Shown here piece by piece: positions 8,797-17,517 of a stretch of 64,000 nucleotides of DNA (position 1 is the first letter of the stretch; each line of letters opens with the position of its first letter). The translations under genes were made by a program, and so were the position numbers. The notes below the pieces were generated by a model. The model was not told where the DNA came from. It did no database searches and saw only the letters and a list, made by a program, of their open reading frames with translations. Origin of the DNA: Tolypothrix campylonemoides VB511288 (GTDB taxonomy: Bacteria; Cyanobacteriota; Cyanobacteriia; Cyanobacteriales; Nostocaceae); the NCBI GenBank assembly GCA_000828075.3, contig JXCB02000023.1, positions 186,001 to 250,000 of the forward strand, read 5' to 3'.

Positions 8797-9819
8797 GTGA
8801 GTTTACCTGAGAATTCTCTGCATAAAAGTTTACTGGTTAGTAAATACACAGCAATTAAGCAGTTAATATACAGCATTTTAGATACAAGCTTAAGTATTTA
8901 TACTAAAAACAGACTTATAATATGTACAACATATAAAAATATTCCTCTATCTCAGGGTAGAGATGAAAATAAAATTATTTATATTTCAGGCATAGCTTTG
9001 CAGATCTCAAAATCTGAGAAATTTCCCGCTATGGAGATTGCCAACGGCATTGTTTCTCATATTTCAGCAAACTATGACCAAGATTTCAAAATTCAAATCG
9101 TTTCCCCTGGCTGGATTCATTTGGAAGTGACTCACCCGCTGTTGGCTGCTTGGTTACAAAACCTCGCCCTTGGCACAGCAGGACAAATCAATTCAAAATT
9201 CAAAATATCTCCTGCGGACACGCTACGCGTTAGTGAAACTCCTCCAAAGGAGGCACAAAATTCAAAATTAAAGCTCTCTCCCTCATCCCCCTCACTCCCT
9301 CACTCCCTCACTCCCTCATCCCCCTCACTCCCTCACTCCCTCACTCCCTCATCCTCATTCACTGCTCAATACGCTCATGCACGCTGCTGCTCACTAGTGC
9401 GGTTGGCGATTGTTGAGGGATTGATCCAACAGGGGGAACCAAATCAAGAGGATAGTGAAAGTTCTAAGCAAAGGCTTTTGTCAAGCATTCTTATGCCTAA
9501 TCCTATTCCTTGGCTGAACTGTGATGAAAAACTCCGCTTCCATCACCCTGCTTCCTATCGCCTCATTAACGAGTTAGTACGAGTGGTAGACTCTTTGGCG
9601 TTTCCCAATTTGGGTGGATCACTCAACTGGGAAAAAGCTGCGACCTCTTTAAGTCGAGCTTTTGAAACTTTCTGGTCTAAATGCCGGATTTTTGGCGAGG
9701 TGAAAACTGCCTCCCCAGAACTCGCTCAAGCTAGAATCGGCTTAGTCTTGGCTACACAGTCAGTCTTAAAATTCTTGCTGGAAGAAAAATTAGGTATGAT
9801 TGCGCCTTATGAAGTATAA
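8797..9819 (+). CDS. DALR anticodon-binding-domain protein with repeat-derived insert
   Basis: 340 residues from GTG 8797. The C-terminal region (about 189-340; QYAHARCCSLVRLAI, ending LLEEKLGMIAPYEV) resembles the all-helical DALR anticodon-binding domain of arginyl-tRNA synthetase. The N-terminal part (to about 130) resembles its additional N-terminal module, but no catalytic core is present, so it is not a synthetase. Residues about 131-188 are encoded by a compound repeat (small dispersed palindrome plus CTCCCTCA tandem units) giving SPSSPSLPHSLTPSS-type sequence, probably a disordered linker. Function unknown. Confidence 0.75.
   Translation: MSLPENSLHKSLLVSKYTAIKQLIYSILDTSLSIYTKNRLIICTTYKNIPLSQGRDENKIIYISGIALQISKSEKFPAMEIANGIVSHISANYDQDFKIQIVSPGWIHLEVTHPLLAAWLQNLALGTAGQINSKFKISPADTLRVSETPPKEAQNSKLKLSPSSPSLPHSLTPSSPSLPHSLTPSSSFTAQYAHARCCSLVRLAIVEGLIQQGEPNQEDSESSKQRLLSSILMPNPIPWLNCDEKLRFHHPASYRLINELVRVVDSLAFPNLGGSLNWEKAATSLSRAFETFWSKCRIFGEVKTASPELAQARIGLVLATQSVLKFLLEEKLGMIAPYEV
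9190..9355 (+). repeat. Compound repeat: AATTCAAAA units, dispersed palindrome, CTCCCTCA tandem array
   Basis: Order within the DALR-protein gene: a CAATTCAAAATTCAAAA unit, a GC-rich palindrome (about 9210-9256, including CTCCTCCAAAGGAGG-like symmetry), another AAAATTCAAAATT unit, then tandem CTCCCTCA/CATCCCC heptamer-like repeats to about 9355. The same arrangement recurs inside the gene at 25879-28362. Confidence 0.75.
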
Positions 9820-9859
9820 ACAATAAAGCCTACAAAAAATAAACTTTTTTTAACAACTA

Positions 9860-9888
9860 TTGACTCGTCTGATCCAGCAATGTATATT
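9860..9888 (+). promoter_or_regulatory. Sigma-70-type promoter of the Yfr2-like ncRNA
   Basis: TTGACT (9860-9865), a 17-bp spacer, then TATATT (9883-9888). Transcription would begin around 9893-9896, at the 5' hairpin of the RNA. Confidence 0.7.
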
Positions 9889-9890
9889 AT

Positions 9891-9958
9891 CTGGTGTGTG
9901 AGGAGCGAACCAGCAAGAGCACCGAGACGAAACACGGCCAGTCGTCGGTGCTCTTTCT
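9891..9958 (+). ncRNA. Yfr2-family-like small RNA
   Basis: About 65 nt. A 5' hairpin (CTGGT...ACCAG) has a loop containing GTGTGAGGAG. It is followed by a long terminator stem (AAGAGCACCGA ... TCGGTGCTCTT) with GAAACACGG in the apical region, then a T-rich tail. A consensus promoter sits just upstream. The GAAACA-type loop and a segment complementary to the conserved CUCCUCACAC of Yfr1 are features I recall for the cyanobacterial Yfr2 family. Family membership is therefore a strong suggestion, not proof; at minimum this is a free-standing ncRNA gene. Confidence 0.68.
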
Positions 9959-10020
9959 GATTTTGTTAGTTGTTCATTGTTAGTAGTTGATTGTTGTTTT
10001 TTATCAGTAACCACTTACTG

Positions 10021-10896
10021 CTAAGACAGCAAAAATTTTTCAATAGCTGCTGCGGCTCCGTCTTGTTCAACGTCAGGAGCCACCCACTGGGCGATCGCTT
10101 GCACTGCTTCTGGTGCATTACCCATAGCGACACCAATGCCAGCATACTCTAACATTTCCACATCGTTGAAATTATCGCCAATCGTCATAACGTTGGCTCT
10201 GTGCAGTCCCAGTAATTCTTCAGCTAAATAACGAACTCCAGCACCCTTGTTGACACTTGGGTTAGTCGCTTCAAAAAACGTGGCAACAGATGTGGTGAGA
10301 TACAATTCGGCTGGAGTGTATTGGCGGCGCAAATTTCCCAGCAACTGTTGAATAACATTTGTGTCGTCGCACAAAGCCAAAACTTTTGTCGGTTCGTTGC
10401 TGGTGACTTGGCGTAAGTCTCCCACAGCAATAGGGGTAATACCACTACGTTCTGCGTAAAGTGCAGTTTCTCTGGTGATCTCACGTACGTAGAGTTGGTC
10501 ATTAATGTAAAAATGAACAGATAAGAGTGCGCGCAGTTCTGGTTGTTCAAAATAGTCTAGAAGCTCGTGTGCTAATTCTTGAGAAACCGGCAAATGGCGA
10601 TGAATTTTTTGGGTGGCGGGGTCTTGAATCCAAGCTCCCTGGTAGGCTAACAATGGTAAATTAGAGCCAATTTCTTGATGAAAGGGCAAAGCTGAACGAT
10701 ACATACGACCGGTGGCGATCGCTACCTGAACACCCCGAGAACGCGCCGCAGCAATTGCCTGCTTTACGGCTGTGCTGATACTGTTAGATTTTCCGGCGAT
10801 CGTCCCATCGATATCTACAACCAGCAGTTGAATATCAAGAGTAGATAGATCCTCAATTTCAGGTGATGCCAATTCAGTGGTAGACACTTTATGCAT
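10021..10896 (-). CDS. Cof-type HAD-superfamily phosphatase
   Basis: 291 residues. Motif I DIDGT at 28-32 provides the nucleophile and acid/base aspartates; ATGR follows near 61-64; motif IV is GDNFNDVEML near the C terminus. The large C2B-type cap between them places it in the Cof/IIB group, which dephosphorylates sugar phosphates, flavin mononucleotide precursors or other small phosphometabolites. Substrate cannot be read from sequence. Convergent with the ncRNA at 9891-9958. Confidence 0.9.
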   Translation of the reverse strand: MHKVSTTELASPEIEDLSTLDIQLLVVDIDGTIAGKSNSISTAVKQAIAAARSRGVQVAIATGRMYRSALPFHQEIGSNLPLLAYQGAWIQDPATQKIHRHLPVSQELAHELLDYFEQPELRALLSVHFYINDQLYVREITRETALYAERSGITPIAVGDLRQVTSNEPTKVLALCDDTNVIQQLLGNLRRQYTPAELYLTTSVATFFEATNPSVNKGAGVRYLAEELLGLHRANVMTIGDNFNDVEMLEYAGIGVAMGNAPEAVQAIAQWVAPDVEQDGAAAAIEKFLLS

Positions 10897-11481
10897 AACT
10901 AATGAGTGAATATTAAAGTCCCAGTAAGAGATTAACAGCCTATTAATCTGTTGAAAGTGGTAAGGGCAAACACGGTTGACGAGTTAATGCTACCAAAGGT
11001 ATTAAACCATAGTTATATAGATATACAGCTTAGAGTAGTGAAATTAGAGTAGTGATGTGGGTAATAGCTCGTAGAGATTAGATAGCAAGAAAATCTTACT
11101 TACGAACTATTACTTACTATCGACTTACAAATTCTTTAAAACTTTAAAATAAATAATTTTTATATTTATTTTTTCTATCTATATAAATCTTGGGATGTGA
11201 TTTAGATCATTGATGCTGCAACGATTGTGCAATTCACTTAATGACAATAGGGAAATAGCTTTTTTCGGGAAACAGCATTATGAAAAGCTCAAATTTCATA
11301 ATTTTGAAACAGAGAATCGGAAAATATAAAAAATTAACAAATTATGCATTTGGATATAGTGACTTCATACAATCGCAAGATATAACTTAGTTAATCAGCA
11401 TAATCACGGGATTGAAAACAGGTGATGGAGCTTAGCAAGTAGAGTATTTTACAATTTAAAACTAAAAAATAAAGGGTTTTT
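10897..11481. other. 585-bp AT-rich intergenic region
   Basis: No gene seen. AT-rich upstream region of the PEP-CTERM gene, containing a duplicated TTAGAGTAGTGA unit (about 11030-11055). A plain ribosome-binding stretch (AAAGGG) precedes the ATG at 11482. It could hold an extended promoter or 5' leader. Confidence 0.4.
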
Positions 11482-12318
11482 ATGAGCAAGAAAAAATTAA
11501 CAGGAATCTTTGCTGCTGCGGCAGCTATCACAAGTGTATTTTCCGCTGTTGCTCCTGCAAGCGCCGCCACATTTAGCTGGGATAATTTACAAACCTATGA
11601 CGTCCAAGACAAATCAACTGATGATTCAGGGTTCCAATCTCGGATTCCCCAGTTCCAGCAATATGTACAACAAGAACGAATTGCAATTCCTGAAGACAAA
11701 TTAAATAAACTAGACCCCTCAAGGCTGAGCCTGAAAAACGACAATAATATTCGCGTTTGGTTCCTAAATGAGGGTGCGTTCTACAACAACCAGTTGGGTT
11801 TTGAAGCCATCAAAGGACCTGAATACCAAAAAGGATTGGTTTTTGATAACATTTCCTGTAATAGCTCTAATAGCGCCAATTCAGCTTGTCAGCTTGGGGA
11901 AAATTCTGGTGCTTTAGATATTGGGGATTACGTTGATTTAGGTACGATATCAGGTGGTTCACAACTAAATTTCTTCCTAAAAGCAGATGGCTTAAATAAT
12001 CCCAATGGCAATGTGTATGGCGGAGATCCAACTCAAAATCCAGACAGATTGGATCATATAGTGGCTTATGAAGTAGATGATTACCTGTTGTTGGGCTTTG
12101 AAGATTTATATGGACCACAAGGTACGACAGGAGGTGTAAATGGTATTCAAGTCGCCGATCGCGACTTTAACGACGTAGTTTTCCTGGTTGATTTTGGTAG
12201 AGACAATATCACTACAATTCCAGAACCAGCAAGTGCGATCGCTCTTGTGGGTGTAGGAGCAGTTGGTATACTGAAACTGCGTCGCCGTCGCCAAAACCAA
12301 ACTAAGGAAACAACCTAA
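11482..12318 (+). CDS. PEP-CTERM sorted exported protein with DUF4114 domain
   Basis: 278 residues. A signal peptide (1-28, ending APASA) is followed by an extracytoplasmic domain rich in Asn/Asp/Gly. VADRDFNDVVFLVDFG is the DUF4114 signature, thought to be a calcium-binding beta fold. The C-terminal tag IPEPASAIALVGVGAVGIL followed by KLRRRRQ is a PEP-CTERM sorting signal cleaved by exosortase. Probably a cell-surface or extracellular-matrix protein. Monocistronic; polA starts 52 bp after its stop. Confidence 0.85.
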   Translation: MSKKKLTGIFAAAAAITSVFSAVAPASAATFSWDNLQTYDVQDKSTDDSGFQSRIPQFQQYVQQERIAIPEDKLNKLDPSRLSLKNDNNIRVWFLNEGAFYNNQLGFEAIKGPEYQKGLVFDNISCNSSNSANSACQLGENSGALDIGDYVDLGTISGGSQLNFFLKADGLNNPNGNVYGGDPTQNPDRLDHIVAYEVDDYLLLGFEDLYGPQGTTGGVNGIQVADRDFNDVVFLVDFGRDNITTIPEPASAIALVGVGAVGILKLRRRRQNQTKETT

Positions 12319-12370
12319 TTCTCTCCACAAGTCAGATTCTACAATGGAAGTCGCTGGCTAAAATAGGTTT

Positions 12371-15334
12371 ATGTCCAAAACAATACCTGTAAACCAGTTG
12401 GCTTCCGATTCCTTGACGACAACACGCCCCACATTCATCCTAGTAGATGGTCACTCCCTGGCATTTCGTTCGTACTTCGCTTTTGCAAAAGGAAGAGACG
12501 GCGGACTACGAACAAAAACAGGGATTCCTACAAGTGTGTGTTTTGGTTTTCTCAAATCCTTGTTGGAGGTTATGGGAAGCCAACACCCACAAGCAATGGC
12601 GATCGCCTTTGATTTGGGTTTACCAACCTTCCGCCACGAAGCAGACGATACATATAAAGCAGATCGTCCAGGGACACCAGAAGACTTTGTTCCAGATTTG
12701 AAAAATCTGCAAGAGTTACTCGATGCTTTGAACCTGAAAATTGTCACTGCTGCTGGTTACGAAGCAGATGATGTGTTGGGAACTTTAGCACAGCAAGCAA
12801 CAAAAGCTGGATATCAAGTCAAAATTCTCACAGGCGATCGCGATTTATTTCAACTTGTTGACCCGGCAAAAGAAATCAGCGTTTTATATTTTAGCCCCGA
12901 AGCGCTGAAGGGTTCAAGAGCAAGTATTACAGAATTTGGACCAGAACAAGTTAAAGAAAAGCTTGGTGTTGCACCATCCCAAGTTGTTGATTATAAAGCT
13001 CTTTGCGGCGATAAGTCAGATAATATTCCTGGTGTCAAAGGAATTGGTGACAAAACAGCGGTGCAGTTGCTCAATACTTACGGTTCGCTTGAGAAAATTT
13101 ACGCTGCGTTGGGTGAAATCAAAGGCGCAACTCAGAAAAAATTAGAAGCTGGAAAAGAAGATGCAGAAAAATCTCGTTACTTAGCGGCGATCGTTGTTGA
13201 TGTTCCCCTAGAAGTTGATTTAAAAAATTGCATTCTCCAAGGCTTTGATACAAACAACCTCACACCCATTTTAGAAAAGCTAGAATTCAAATCTTTTTTA
13301 GGCAAAATTAACGAACTTCAGCAACAGTTCGGTGGAATTGAGGAAACACCACAAACTCAAACATCAGAACCACTTCCCACTCCCCAATTCCCACTCCCGA
13401 GTAATGATGATGATAATGATTTGTGGTTTTTCACTGCTGATGATACAGCAGCTCAACAGCAACCCGCTGCTTCTGCTATTAAACCACGTATCATTAATAC
13501 CCCAGAGCAACTCAGCGACTTGGTGAACCTGCTGCAAAAATTTACAAACCCACAGACACCCGTTGCTTGGGATACTGAAACCAGCGATTTAGAACCACGG
13601 GACGCTTCGTTAGTGGGAATTGGCTGCTGCTGGGGAACAGAACCAGATGAAGTCGCTTACATACCCATTGGTCATAAAGTAGGGGAAAATTTAAACAAAG
13701 ACCTTGCACTAGAAGCACTACGCCCAATTTTAGAAAGTGCTAATTATCCTAAGGCTTTGCAAAATGCCAAATTTGACCGCTTAGTTCTACGGTGTCAAGG
13801 AATCAAGCTTGCAGGAGTCGTGTTTGATCCGATGCTAGCAAGTTATGTCCTTAATCCAGATGGTAACCATAATCTGAGTGACTTGGCTCTGCGTTACTTG
13901 GGTTTGACAGCAAAAAGTTATGCTGAATTAGTTCCAAAAGGCAAAACGATTGGCGATTTGGATATTCCCACCGTAGCAGATTACTGCGGTATGGATGCTT
14001 ATAGCACATTCCAACTGGTGCCAAAATTGCGGGAGGAACTGGAGAAAAATCCAGTTTTGTCTAAGCTTCTACTGGAAGTGGAACAGCCGCTAGAACCAGT
14101 TTTAGCTCAAATGGAGTATGCAGGCGTCCGGATTAATACAGCTTATTTGCAAGAATTGTCGCAGCAGTTAGAAGTAGATTTAGCCAAGTTTGAACAAAAA
14201 GTTTATGAAATTGCTGGGGAGAAATTCAACTTGGGTTCTCCAAAACAATTGAGCCAAATATTGTTTGAAAAATTAAAGTTAAGCACTAAGCATTCCCGTA
14301 AAATTCAAACCGGTTATTCTACAGATGCTGCGACATTGGAAAAGCTGCAAGAAGTCGATACAACTGGCATTATTGATGCCATTATCGAGTCTCGTACTCT
14401 TTCTAAATTGAAGTCCACCTATGTAGATTCTTTACCAAAATTGGTGCGTCCTGATACTCAAAGGGTGCATACCGATTTTAACCAAACGGCGACATCCACA
14501 GGTAGGTTGTCTTCTTCCAATCCAAATTTACAAAATATCCCCATTCGCACTGCTTTTAGCCGCCAAATTCGTAAAGCATTTGTACCAGAAACAGGTTGGC
14601 TGTTAATCGCTGCTGATTATTCACAAGTTGAATTGCGGATTTTGGCTCATTTGAGTCAAGAGCCTGTTTTAGTGGAAGCTTATCAACAAAATGAGGACAT
14701 TCATACCGTAACGGCGCGGTTAATTTTTGAAAAAGAAAATGTCACATCAGACGAGCGACGGTTAGCAAAAACCATCAACTTTGGTGTAATATATGGAATG
14801 GGTTCTGTTAGGTTTTCACGCTCAACTGGTGTAGATAAAGCCGACGCTAACGAGTTTATCAAGCGCTTTAACAACCGTTATCCCAAAGTATTTGAATATT
14901 TGGAGAAAGTGAAAAAACAAGCGATCGCCCAAGGTTATGTAGAAACAATTTTAGGGCGTCGTCGTTATTTCGAGTTTACTAGTAACAGCATACGCAAGTA
15001 CAAAGGCAACAAACCAGAAGATGTTGATCTGAAAAAACTTGGTAATTTAGGTGCTTACGATGCAGGGTTATTGCGTGCTGCTGCCAATGCACCGATTCAA
15101 GGCTCCAGCGCTGATATTATCAAAATTGCAATGGTGAGGCTGCATGAAATTTTGCAAAATTACCAAGCGCGTCTTTTGTTACAAGTACACGACGAGTTGG
15201 TGTTTGAAGTTCCACCAAAAGAATGGGAAGAATTACAACCACAAATTAAGTCCCTGATGGAAAGTGCGGTATCGTTGAGTGTACCGTTAGTTGTAGATGT
15301 GCGTGCAGGCGACAATTGGATGGAGACGAAGTAG
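12371..15334 (+). CDS. polA: DNA polymerase I
   Basis: 987 residues with all three domains: N-terminal 5'-nuclease (about 20-320, with GDRDLFQL and a helix-hairpin-helix GVKGIGDKTA), 3'-5' exonuclease (DTET near residue 400), and the family A polymerase. Polymerase motif A (AADYSQVELRI) is near 747, the O helix region reads RRLAKTINFGVIYGM, and motif C (VHDEL) is near 939. It carries out Okazaki-fragment processing and excision-repair synthesis. A low-complexity segment (about 330-375) separates the 5'-nuclease from the Klenow part. A strong terminator follows. Confidence 0.97.
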   Translation: MSKTIPVNQLASDSLTTTRPTFILVDGHSLAFRSYFAFAKGRDGGLRTKTGIPTSVCFGFLKSLLEVMGSQHPQAMAIAFDLGLPTFRHEADDTYKADRPGTPEDFVPDLKNLQELLDALNLKIVTAAGYEADDVLGTLAQQATKAGYQVKILTGDRDLFQLVDPAKEISVLYFSPEALKGSRASITEFGPEQVKEKLGVAPSQVVDYKALCGDKSDNIPGVKGIGDKTAVQLLNTYGSLEKIYAALGEIKGATQKKLEAGKEDAEKSRYLAAIVVDVPLEVDLKNCILQGFDTNNLTPILEKLEFKSFLGKINELQQQFGGIEETPQTQTSEPLPTPQFPLPSNDDDNDLWFFTADDTAAQQQPAASAIKPRIINTPEQLSDLVNLLQKFTNPQTPVAWDTETSDLEPRDASLVGIGCCWGTEPDEVAYIPIGHKVGENLNKDLALEALRPILESANYPKALQNAKFDRLVLRCQGIKLAGVVFDPMLASYVLNPDGNHNLSDLALRYLGLTAKSYAELVPKGKTIGDLDIPTVADYCGMDAYSTFQLVPKLREELEKNPVLSKLLLEVEQPLEPVLAQMEYAGVRINTAYLQELSQQLEVDLAKFEQKVYEIAGEKFNLGSPKQLSQILFEKLKLSTKHSRKIQTGYSTDAATLEKLQEVDTTGIIDAIIESRTLSKLKSTYVDSLPKLVRPDTQRVHTDFNQTATSTGRLSSSNPNLQNIPIRTAFSRQIRKAFVPETGWLLIAADYSQVELRILAHLSQEPVLVEAYQQNEDIHTVTARLIFEKENVTSDERRLAKTINFGVIYGMGSVRFSRSTGVDKADANEFIKRFNNRYPKVFEYLEKVKKQAIAQGYVETILGRRRYFEFTSNSIRKYKGNKPEDVDLKKLGNLGAYDAGLLRAAANAPIQGSSADIIKIAMVRLHEILQNYQARLLLQVHDELVFEVPPKEWEELQPQIKSLMESAVSLSVPLVVDVRAGDNWMETK

Positions 15335-15339
15335 AATGA

Positions 15340-15375
15340 CAGGAAATATTTAATATTTCCTCTTTCTACTTCTTT
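15340..15375 (+). terminator. Intrinsic terminator after polA
   Basis: AGGAAATAT pairs with ATATTTCCT across a very short loop, followed by a T-rich tract. It lies between the convergent polA and methyltransferase genes and could serve both. Confidence 0.65.
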
Positions 15376-15966
15376 TTACTTGATATAAAAATTAAATACG
15401 TGCCTATCTGATTTATCTGTCAAATGCCTGTATTCGGAAGTTGAGAGAGGAGGGAAAAAGTAGGATTGAAATTGACTTAAGCTTTCACAAGTTTCTAAGG
15501 GAAAAGGTTTTTTCTCAGGAACATCATCCCACCCCACAACAAGGACACCACCTTCACGTAAAGACTGGTAGCATCCCAAAAATGCTTCTTCTACGTCTTT
15601 TCTATCATTCAATCCCCAACCAAAAACTCCATTACAGAGAATTAAATCTAAATCATTATCTTTAAAGTGAAGCTTTAAATCACTCATAGAGCCAGTAATA
15701 TGGTTTTTGGCTCCATAAATTTTTTTCATTGGGTTAATATCAATTGTCCAGTATTCTTTTTTTTCAAACCATTTTTCATAGTGTTTTGTATAAGAACCAC
15801 ATCCTACAAATAGGACTTTAGCAAATTCTTTTCGCTCAACAAAATAGGGTATAATTTTTTGTTCCAATATGTAGCGATCGTGAGTTATAAGCGGCATTTC
15901 CCGACCTAGAACTGTGTAAGCAACGACTTTTAAGCCTCGCAAAATCATTTTCGGGTTGGTGATCAT
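15376..15966 (-). CDS. Class I SAM-dependent methyltransferase
   Basis: 196 residues. SAM-binding motif I VLFVGCG (51-57) is followed by an acidic loop (TIDINP) and a motif IV-like stretch, DLILCNGVFGWG. The C-terminal half (LREGGVLVVGWDD) continues the Rossmann-like fold. It resembles small-molecule or glycan methyltransferases rather than DNA or rRNA enzymes; the substrate is unknown. Monocistronic and convergent with polA. Confidence 0.8.
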   Translation of the reverse strand: MITNPKMILRGLKVVAYTVLGREMPLITHDRYILEQKIIPYFVERKEFAKVLFVGCGSYTKHYEKWFEKKEYWTIDINPMKKIYGAKNHITGSMSDLKLHFKDNDLDLILCNGVFGWGLNDRKDVEEAFLGCYQSLREGGVLVVGWDDVPEKKPFPLETCESLSQFQSYFFPPLSTSEYRHLTDKSDRHVFNFYIK

Positions 15967-16482
15967 ATGTAATTTTTAACACATAAATTAACAATACGTG
16001 TATTAAACAGGACAGAGTTAAAATTGAAGTTAAGAAAAATTTAAATATAAGTAAAAACATGGTTGTGCAAGTATATTTTTAACGTGAGTTCGATGTATCT
16101 TGATTTGACCCCGCTTCCATTCCTCTGTCCACCTCTTTTTAACCCTCCCCTAACAGAGGAGGGAAAAGGAGCAGCTTTTTTTACTGGAGAGGCTTAAAAC
16201 TCTGATTTTTACATTGCGCCTCCCTCTCCTTGTAGGAGAGGGAGGCGCTTGTGGGAGAGGTCTATCGAATTCACGTATTTTTAGTAGTGGATGTATGTGC
16301 TGGTGAAAACGATTCTTAAACTTTTACACTTATTCATGAATCAATAGAGAAGAACGCACTAAGCCAGTATTTCTCCTGATTTGTGAGTTTTGTGTTTCCC
16401 CTCACAAAAAATCGTTTTTTTCAAAAAGCCTATTAATCAAGACTGCACCAATTATTTCAGCGCCTTTGGTGAAACAGTACCC
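15967..16482. other. Intergenic region with long perfect palindromes
   Basis: No gene seen. Around 16130-16160 there is a CCTCCCCTAACAGAGGAGGG palindrome. At 16216-16248 there is a perfect 14-bp stem (GCGCCTCCCTCTCC) with a 5-nt loop. Both are typical cyanobacterial interspersed repeats and may also end transcription. Confidence 0.6.
16216..16248. repeat. Perfect 14-bp inverted repeat
   Basis: GCGCCTCCCTCTCC - TTGTA - GGAGAGGGAGGCGC. No T tract follows, so a dispersed repeat is more likely than a dedicated terminator. Confidence 0.7.
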
Positions 16483-16755
16483 TCAAAACTCTTCATCGAC
16501 AAAAAATTCGGTATCGTCTGATTCAGAATTCCTTTCCTTGGAACCAGCAAGACCCCAAAGGGGTTGCAGCAGCGCCACGCCAATTATCCCTACGCCAGCA
16601 CTAAAAGCTAGCACTAAACCTACTGGAATTTGAATCGACTGGAACGTAAGAAATCTTAAAGATACTGGTTCAGCGTTTTGGACTGCGAGAATGGCTGTTC
16701 CCACCACCCATAAAGCCACAACTATCGATATCACTAGATTAGCAAGAGTTTTCAT
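16483..16755 (-). CDS. LapA-like (DUF1049) two-helix membrane protein
   Basis: 90 residues with two transmembrane helices (about 4-26 and 42-64). NAEPVSLRFLTF between them is typical of LapA/DUF1049 proteins, which assist lipopolysaccharide and envelope homeostasis in proteobacteria; in cyanobacteria the role is untested. The C terminus is acidic (SESDDTEFFVDEEF). Monocistronic. Confidence 0.78.
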   Translation of the reverse strand: MKTLANLVISIVVALWVVGTAILAVQNAEPVSLRFLTFQSIQIPVGLVLAFSAGVGIIGVALLQPLWGLAGSKERNSESDDTEFFVDEEF

Positions 16756-16864
16756 AAACGAGTTGTTCTCCCGTGGGTATAGATAAATTCACGTTTTCTG
16801 GTTTCGGGTCAAACAAAGGTAGAAATTAAGCAATTAAGTAGGTCGGTACAAATAAAGTTAAATC

Positions 16865-16890
16865 AGTCATTAGTCATTAGTCATTAGTCA
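16865..16890. repeat. STRR: tandem TCATTAG heptamers
   Basis: About three and a half copies of the heptamer AGTCATT, typical of heterocystous cyanobacteria. Confidence 0.75.
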
Positions 16891-16974
16891 GGGTTTTAAA
16901 GGCTTTTACATTTCTTAACATAGTTCGGTTTATTTGTACCTATCTACTTAGAAAAGTGCATCTGATGCACCTTC

Positions 16975-17505
16975 ATTAATTTGTCACAATAGTATCAGTC
17001 ATTTATCGACTGGCTGAACCACCATAACCGAGGATATATTTAATCCCACAATATGGTGCTGGATTATGGTTTGGGGTGAACATCAGCGCACCAGCCTTCT
17101 TTAGGTGATGGGCGTTGTCAACAATAACTGGTGTGGGGTATCTCGGTTAGTGATTTTTACCGTCCAACCCAAGTCAGCTGAGACTTGGGCTACTGTGCGG
17201 GCAAAGTGTAACGAGAAAGCGAGTATCGTAGACAACAAGAACTGCTTGCTGTTTTGTGTAAACTGTTTCAAGGTAATTTACTTTAGGTAATTTACAATCG
17301 CTCGTGTCACTTTTCGCTCCTTGGGGAAAGTGAACTCATCAGCAATCATCCCTAGCCATTCATCGGTACTGAATTTCATTTTACCGGAATCGCTACTGAC
17401 GCCGATTTTTGCCAATTTCTCTGCTCTATCCTGAACACTGCTTTTCAAGTAGGTTTGCGCTTTCCTGAGTATAGAGATAATTAGCTCCATCGTACTTTTT
17501 CTCAC
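16975..17505 (-). pseudogene. Phosphoglucomutase/phosphomannomutase N-terminal remnant
   Basis: Reading leftward from 17505: MKFSTDEWLGMIADEFTFP and then VTRAIVNYL match the start of cyanobacterial hexose-phosphate mutases (KFGTDGWRGIIADDFTFP). After a frameshift the matches continue with VLVVYDTRFLV, VAQVSADLGWTVKI, TPVIVDNAHHLKKAGALMF and HNPAPYCGIKYI, then a stop. The catalytic serine region (TASHNP in working enzymes) reads TPNHNP here, so the nucleophile is lost. At least two frame changes, and the C-terminal two-thirds is missing. The first 40 residues of the 17278-17505 frame have no match that I recognise. Confidence 0.75.
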
Positions 17506-17517
17506 CGATTCTGAGCA

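Noticed and set aside
9283-9352. Tandem CTCCCTCA array considered as a CRISPR-like array
   Set aside because: Units are 7-16 bp with no spacers of constant length, and they lie inside an open reading frame. These are STRRs.
17105-17290. 61-codon rightward frame
   Set aside because: It is antisense to the mutase pseudogene, which explains the sequence better.
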